8,269 nt of DNA from an uncultured euryarchaeote (GTDB lineage: Archaea > Thermoplasmatota > Poseidoniia > Poseidoniales > Thalassarchaeaceae): positions 1 through 8,269 of the forward strand of contig CALCOR010000175.1 of NCBI GenBank assembly GCA_937897085.1. Reading direction: 5' to 3'. A model generated the notes under the pieces. It had not been told where the DNA came from and did not search any database. It worked only from the letters and a program-made list of their open reading frames with translations. Positions 6,501 through 8,269 of this stretch are shown one piece after another (position 1 is the stretch's first letter; each line of letters begins with the position of its first letter). Made by a program: the position numbers and the translations under genes.

Positions 6501-8269
6501 CCACGTACCCAGTCACTTCCGGAGAGCACGCGACCCGTCTCGTCCTCGACGCCCAGATCCACCAGTTGGATGTCGTTCTCCACCCGCATTCCGAGACTCT
6601 CGGTCTCCCAGCGGGTCACCTGCCGGCCAATGTCATCGTCGACGGTGAGCAGGACCTCGATGCCGCTCTCGTCGTCCCAAGTCCAGTTCGAACGCAATGG
6701 GAGGAGCAAGGACAGGACTCCATCAGATGATTCCTGCGAGGTGCAGTTTGCAGCATCGAAGGAAATCAGGTCGGCGTTGTCCGACACCAGCGAGCAGACA
6801 TTACCGTTGGACCACCTGATAATCGGATTCTCCACGCCGGTCGCCTGCAACTCGACATCCACCTGGTTGATTCGGTCGGCCTCGTCGCCCTCAGAGACCC
6901 TCGCCACAAGCACACGGCTCGCTCCGTCGGGGACGAGCATGCCGCCTTCGAGCGAGGCGTCGAGCGCCATCGTGGACATCTTGTAGGTGACATCCAGATC
7001 GGATACGCGTATGCGACCAGGGGAGCCTGCCATGAAGGTCAGCGTGACGTTGGTGACTCCGACCCCGTTGTCCAGAATGTTGTCGTTGAAGGCATCGACG
7101 AGGTCCTGCCCGCTGAGGGTGACCGGCTGGTTGAGCAGATCTGTTCCGACGTACTCGTAACTTCCATCATCCCCGACGTCGATCCTGACGGAACTCGGGT
7201 ATCCCTCCTCATAGTCTAGAGTGAAGGAAGAGAGAGAGGGCGTCACACTGGAGTCAGTTGACCCGAAGGTCACCCGGTAGACCAATTGGTTCCCCTGTGA
7301 GGTGAACGTCACCATCTGGTTGTTCGTCACCGTCTGCCAGTTGCTGCCGTTGTCATTGCTCACATCGACACCCACCGTCGACCCCGATGGAGTGGACTCC
7401 ACCCAGGACACCTGCATCTGCCCTACCTGTGTGCTCGTCGAGACCGTGGGCGAGGTCCAACTCCCCGCTGTGTTGTAATCGGTGGAGTAGTTGAGCGACA
7501 TCCACCACGAGACCGAGGTAGATCCGACCATCTGCAGCTTCCAGCGCAACTGCTGGCCGGGATGAGGGAAGTGCACCGTCTGGTTGTTCACCACCTGAAC
7601 CCAGTGGGTTCCGTTGTCCGCGCTCACCCAGTGATCGACCCGGTCACCCGCGGCCGTCGCCGACCAAACAGTCTCGATGTTCGCCACCAGCACGTCGCTG
7701 TTCGTGTTGATGGGCTCACTGATCCAGTTCGAAGTCCCAGGTTGCGGGGATATCGGATAACTCCAGCCAGTACCGAATTCCCGATAGTAGCGATTGGTGT
7801 AGTGGTAGTGATCATGGGTCAGCAGTCGCTGGCCATCGTGATAGATCCCGTAACCGTTGGCGGGAATGGATGCCTCTCCTGTCTGCTTGGCGAGGGTGGT
7901 CGAGGTGCCGCTGATGGCGTAGACCTCGATTCTGTCCTGATAGTACTGGAAGCGGCTGCGCATGAAGAACAGGTTGTCTTGGACTGCCAACCCATGCTGT
8001 TGGTTGTAATTCGAGAAGTAGGCGTACTGCAGGCTCCCGTCTCGTTCGAACGTACCGTCGTCGGAGAAGGAGTAGGGGAGGATGGTCCGCCGGGTGGGGT
8101 GGAGCACCCAGAAGAGATCCCTGCTGCGGTCGAACGAGATGCCGGTGTAGGATCCGAACTGCTGGCCGGCGAGGTCGTAAGACTGGATGCACTCCCAGTT
8201 GTTCTCATAGCGGATGTCGAGCACCCATAATCGGAGATACTGAGCCTGATAGTTGTAGGCATCGGATCC
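3554..8269 (-). CDS. Giant cell-surface membrane protein, N-terminus missing (at least 1571 residues)
   Basis: The frame stays open to the right edge, so the true start and any signal peptide lie outside; the GTG at 8224 is internal. Counting from the first visible residue: about 1-180 is aromatic, beta-rich and propeller-like (GISFDRSRDLFWVLHP, HGLAVQDNLFF); 181-268 and 269-357 are two copies of a beta-sandwich module with S.DNG..W..V.NNQ.V; 358-432 is a module opening RIDVGDDGSYEYVG; then come several Ig-like regions, a thrombospondin-type-3-like calcium loop at 741-752, and three close Cys pairs likely to form disulfides. Asn-X-Ser/Thr sites are frequent throughout. One membrane helix (about 1379-1398, ending VVLMVLNRN) is followed by a 173-residue tail: PPEGFDP repeats, a GWT...W helical part, and an EF-hand-like loop. 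The layout suggests an outward-facing adhesin or receptor-like protein anchored once in the cell membrane. No peptidase or glycosidase active site was recognised. The ligand is unknown. Confidence 0.85.
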   Translation of the reverse strand, partial: GSDAYNYQAQYLRLWVLDIRYENNWECIQSYDLAGQQFGSYTGISFDRSRDLFWVLHPTRRTILPYSFSDDGTFERDGSLQYAYFSNYNQQHGLAVQDNLFFMRSRFQYYQDRIEVYAISGTSTTLAKQTGEASIPANGYGIYHDGQRLLTHDHYHYTNRYYREFGTGWSYPISPQPGTSNWISEPINTNSDVLVANIETVWSATAAGDRVDHWVSADNGTHWVQVVNNQTVHFPHPGQQLRWKLQMVGSTSVSWWMSLNYSTDYNTAGSWTSPTVSTSTQVGQMQVSWVESTPSGSTVGVDVSNDNGSNWQTVTNNQMVTFTSQGNQLVYRVTFGSTDSSVTPSLSSFTLDYEEGYPSSVRIDVGDDGSYEYVGTDLLNQPVTLSGQDLVDAFNDNILDNGVGVTNVTLTFMAGSPGRIRVSDLDVTYKMSTMALDASLEGGMLVPDGASRVLVARVSEGDEADRINQVDVELQATGVENPIIRWSNGNVCSLVSDNADLISFDAANCTSQESSDGVLSLLLPLRSNWTWDDESGIEVLLTVDDDIGRQVTRWETESLGMRVENDIQLVDLGVEDETGRVLSGSDWVRGGLEVTFHGSISFDGTAYSPQAGQFSLELTGQNLTMDGDPMEPEKQLHIEPNPSHGQYSITIVSPIESSPGGMLFRVKAVGLVNNSEFVNPGWNTVRLVLDGNSPLVIGATPSDGDEVHKGTPSQPIRIVVQDSVDPPTQLDLRYWIEGQHDLDYDGIPDWNEYSYLTMNTPEVQPGGLNIFEGLIQDNVNHHGEKVSLYLEGADAQGNALAMGGGPVCSEEADPCGVGFNEEEPDWDADLVTYRIREEFEPYLQSENSTIVGHDDEAPLHPGTQYIARLRVVDRNGWNDISNVQISLTGELSESESSIWANFTKLEDGTLDMYLESGGLGLAVSNLYSDYTLVEGNESIIDLNIRFQLTWHFPEEMDTDGVSTYIPVIEVSDWPCYVDVLEPCFAERGGLGNDEWSLDNDLRFDLDPGHFTAIDLATGQNLYNEEGEQRTIAAGQVVRVNGRILFSEDHAPAPEGAFDIVVGNLELEWRAVPREGGEFTVDILVPNVRSGHLDMFAWLENLPGLATDQTTEPPRILLEVDGVLPVINSILPSGDIPLSDAGAIAVFLNTSDSSGFDPNRPAVLHYIVRAGESEVARGSYELRTLLQQYGYGHWTDTIDITDGGVTELLPGYLVDVWVTGADAAGNPYVSGNNTEATPLDTWRLVRVGPDVDLFETDISWSDATPASGDSVTLTIIGTNTNDEEGNLTFALQRQISSGVWVDVEDASTEVTLRPQAGFIGEIVIETEEVEEPTVERYRMVVRDGHVVLDRISIDPLILQPPVARDGAAISQQFTDNMGTIMLYISLMIALIVIVVLMVLNRNLGQLEPEGTLLDQTVDVIADMSAPPPPPEGFDPDAPPPEKAPAPPEGFDPNSLPVGATPPPPPTGEVSEASDDATAQSGSEGWTDIQLLAKGWTHDQVEAWKVQQQEGKAALAKMNFSEAVLERAMTEHGISDREAFLTYAVAFDSEGNNYLNADELERAARWFTGKGDE
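3599..3634 (-). other. EF-hand-like loop in the cytoplasmic tail of the giant protein
   Basis: Twelve residues, DSEGNNYLNADE, with possible calcium ligands at loop positions 1 (Asp), 3 (Glu), 5 (Asn), 7 (backbone, Tyr), 9 (Asn) and 12 (Glu), and a hydrophobic Leu at position 8. Helical sequence flanks both sides (REAFLTYAVAF before, LERAARWF after), as in an EF hand. Position 6 is Asn instead of the usual Gly, so binding is plausible but not certain. Confidence 0.5.
3918..3988 (-). repeat. Direct repeat encoding PPEGFDP in the proline-rich tail
   Basis: Two 20-base copies, 3918-3937 and 3969-3988, differ at one base and are 51 bases apart, so the repeat keeps the reading frame (17 codons). 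Each encodes PPEGFDP within a region of Pro runs (PPPPPEGFDP, PPPPPTGE). The near identity at DNA level suggests a recent internal duplication. The repeats link the membrane helix to the helical C-terminal part. Confidence 0.7.
4076..4135 (-). other. Single transmembrane helix of the giant surface protein
   Basis: About 20 residues, from MLYISLMIAL to MVL, entirely hydrophobic, followed by the short NRN stop-transfer sequence. It is the only strong hydrophobic span seen in the visible 1571 residues. With the large Asn-glycosylation-rich part before it and a 173-residue tail after it, the topology should be a type I single-pass protein with the tail inside. Confidence 0.85.
6014..6049 (-). other. 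Thrombospondin type 3-like calcium loop in the outer part of the giant protein
   Basis: Encodes DLDYDGIPDWNE, which fits the DxDxDGxxDxxE calcium-binding pattern found in thrombospondin type 3 repeats and many secreted archaeal and bacterial proteins. It lies between Ig-like modules, about 640 residues before the membrane helix, so it should face outward into calcium-rich sea water and stiffen the stalk. Confidence 0.65.
7200..7730 (-). repeat. Tandem pair of beta-sandwich modules in the giant protein
   Basis: Two adjacent modules of nearly 90 residues, about 7730-7465 and 7462-7200. They share an opening W(I/T)S.P, a strand with V.W, the core VS.DNG..W..V.NNQ.V.F, a following G.QL strand, and a closing L.Y. 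Similarity is at protein level and much weaker in DNA, so the duplication is old. Such modules usually present binding surfaces in extracellular proteins; the ligand is unknown. Confidence 0.65.

Noticed and set aside
8222..8224. GTG as the start of the giant protein
   Set aside because: The same frame continues upstream to the window edge with similar aromatic beta-type sequence (NYQAQYLRLW), there is no signal peptide after the GTG, and a type I surface protein needs one, so the gene is cut by the edge.
8264..8269. GGATCC (BamHI site) at the very end, suggesting a clone junction
   Set aside because: A second GGATCC occurs at 8150-8155, so the site at the edge may be coincidence; nothing vector-like is visible next to it.

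Overview
The window looks like an 8.3 kb fragment of an uncultured, fairly GC-rich euryarchaeon, probably of the marine Group II (Poseidoniales) type. The archaeal assignment rests mainly on a recognisable UPF0201/COG1325 protein, a family known to me only from Archaea, and on GGAGGTGA-like ribosome binding sites. The Poseidoniales assignment is weaker. It comes from the style of the very large surface protein: one transmembrane helix followed by a proline-rich tail with a 'GWT...W' helix, which I recall as common in that group. No rRNA, tRNA, CRISPR array or mobile element is visible. Coding density is very high and no gap between genes exceeds about 100 bases.

Layout from left to right. (1) Bases 1-319, minus strand: the N-terminal part of a family 2 glycosyltransferase that runs off the left edge. 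(2) 420-914, plus: a UPF0201 predicted RNA-binding protein, divergent from the glycosyltransferase. (3) 920-1984, minus: one uninterrupted 354-residue reading frame that joins a complete pyroglutamyl-peptidase I domain (catalytic Glu, Cys and His all present) directly to a complete MutT-type Nudix hydrolase domain (perfect Nudix box). This is the most unusual gene here. (4) 2076-2636 and 2667-3023, plus: two small multi-spanning membrane proteins of no family I recognise, divergent from the fusion gene. A four-codon open frame with a strong ribosome binding site overlaps the start of the first. (5) 3026-3517, minus: an acidic soluble protein of 163 residues with a TTG start, probably co-transcribed with the gene upstream of it. 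(6) 3554 to beyond 8269, minus: at least 1571 residues of a huge surface protein whose N-terminus lies outside the window. Its outer part is propeller-like and beta-sandwich modules with a thrombospondin-type calcium loop. It ends in one transmembrane helix and a cytoplasmic proline-rich tail carrying an EF-hand-like loop.

The genes form alternating divergent and convergent pairs. The convergent pairs have only 5 and 2 bases between stop codons, so transcription must end inside the opposing genes. No single pathway links all genes. The functional units I can propose are the fused enzyme on its own (possibly metabolite or peptide damage clean-up), the two-gene membrane-protein unit, and the surface protein with its small cytosolic neighbour.
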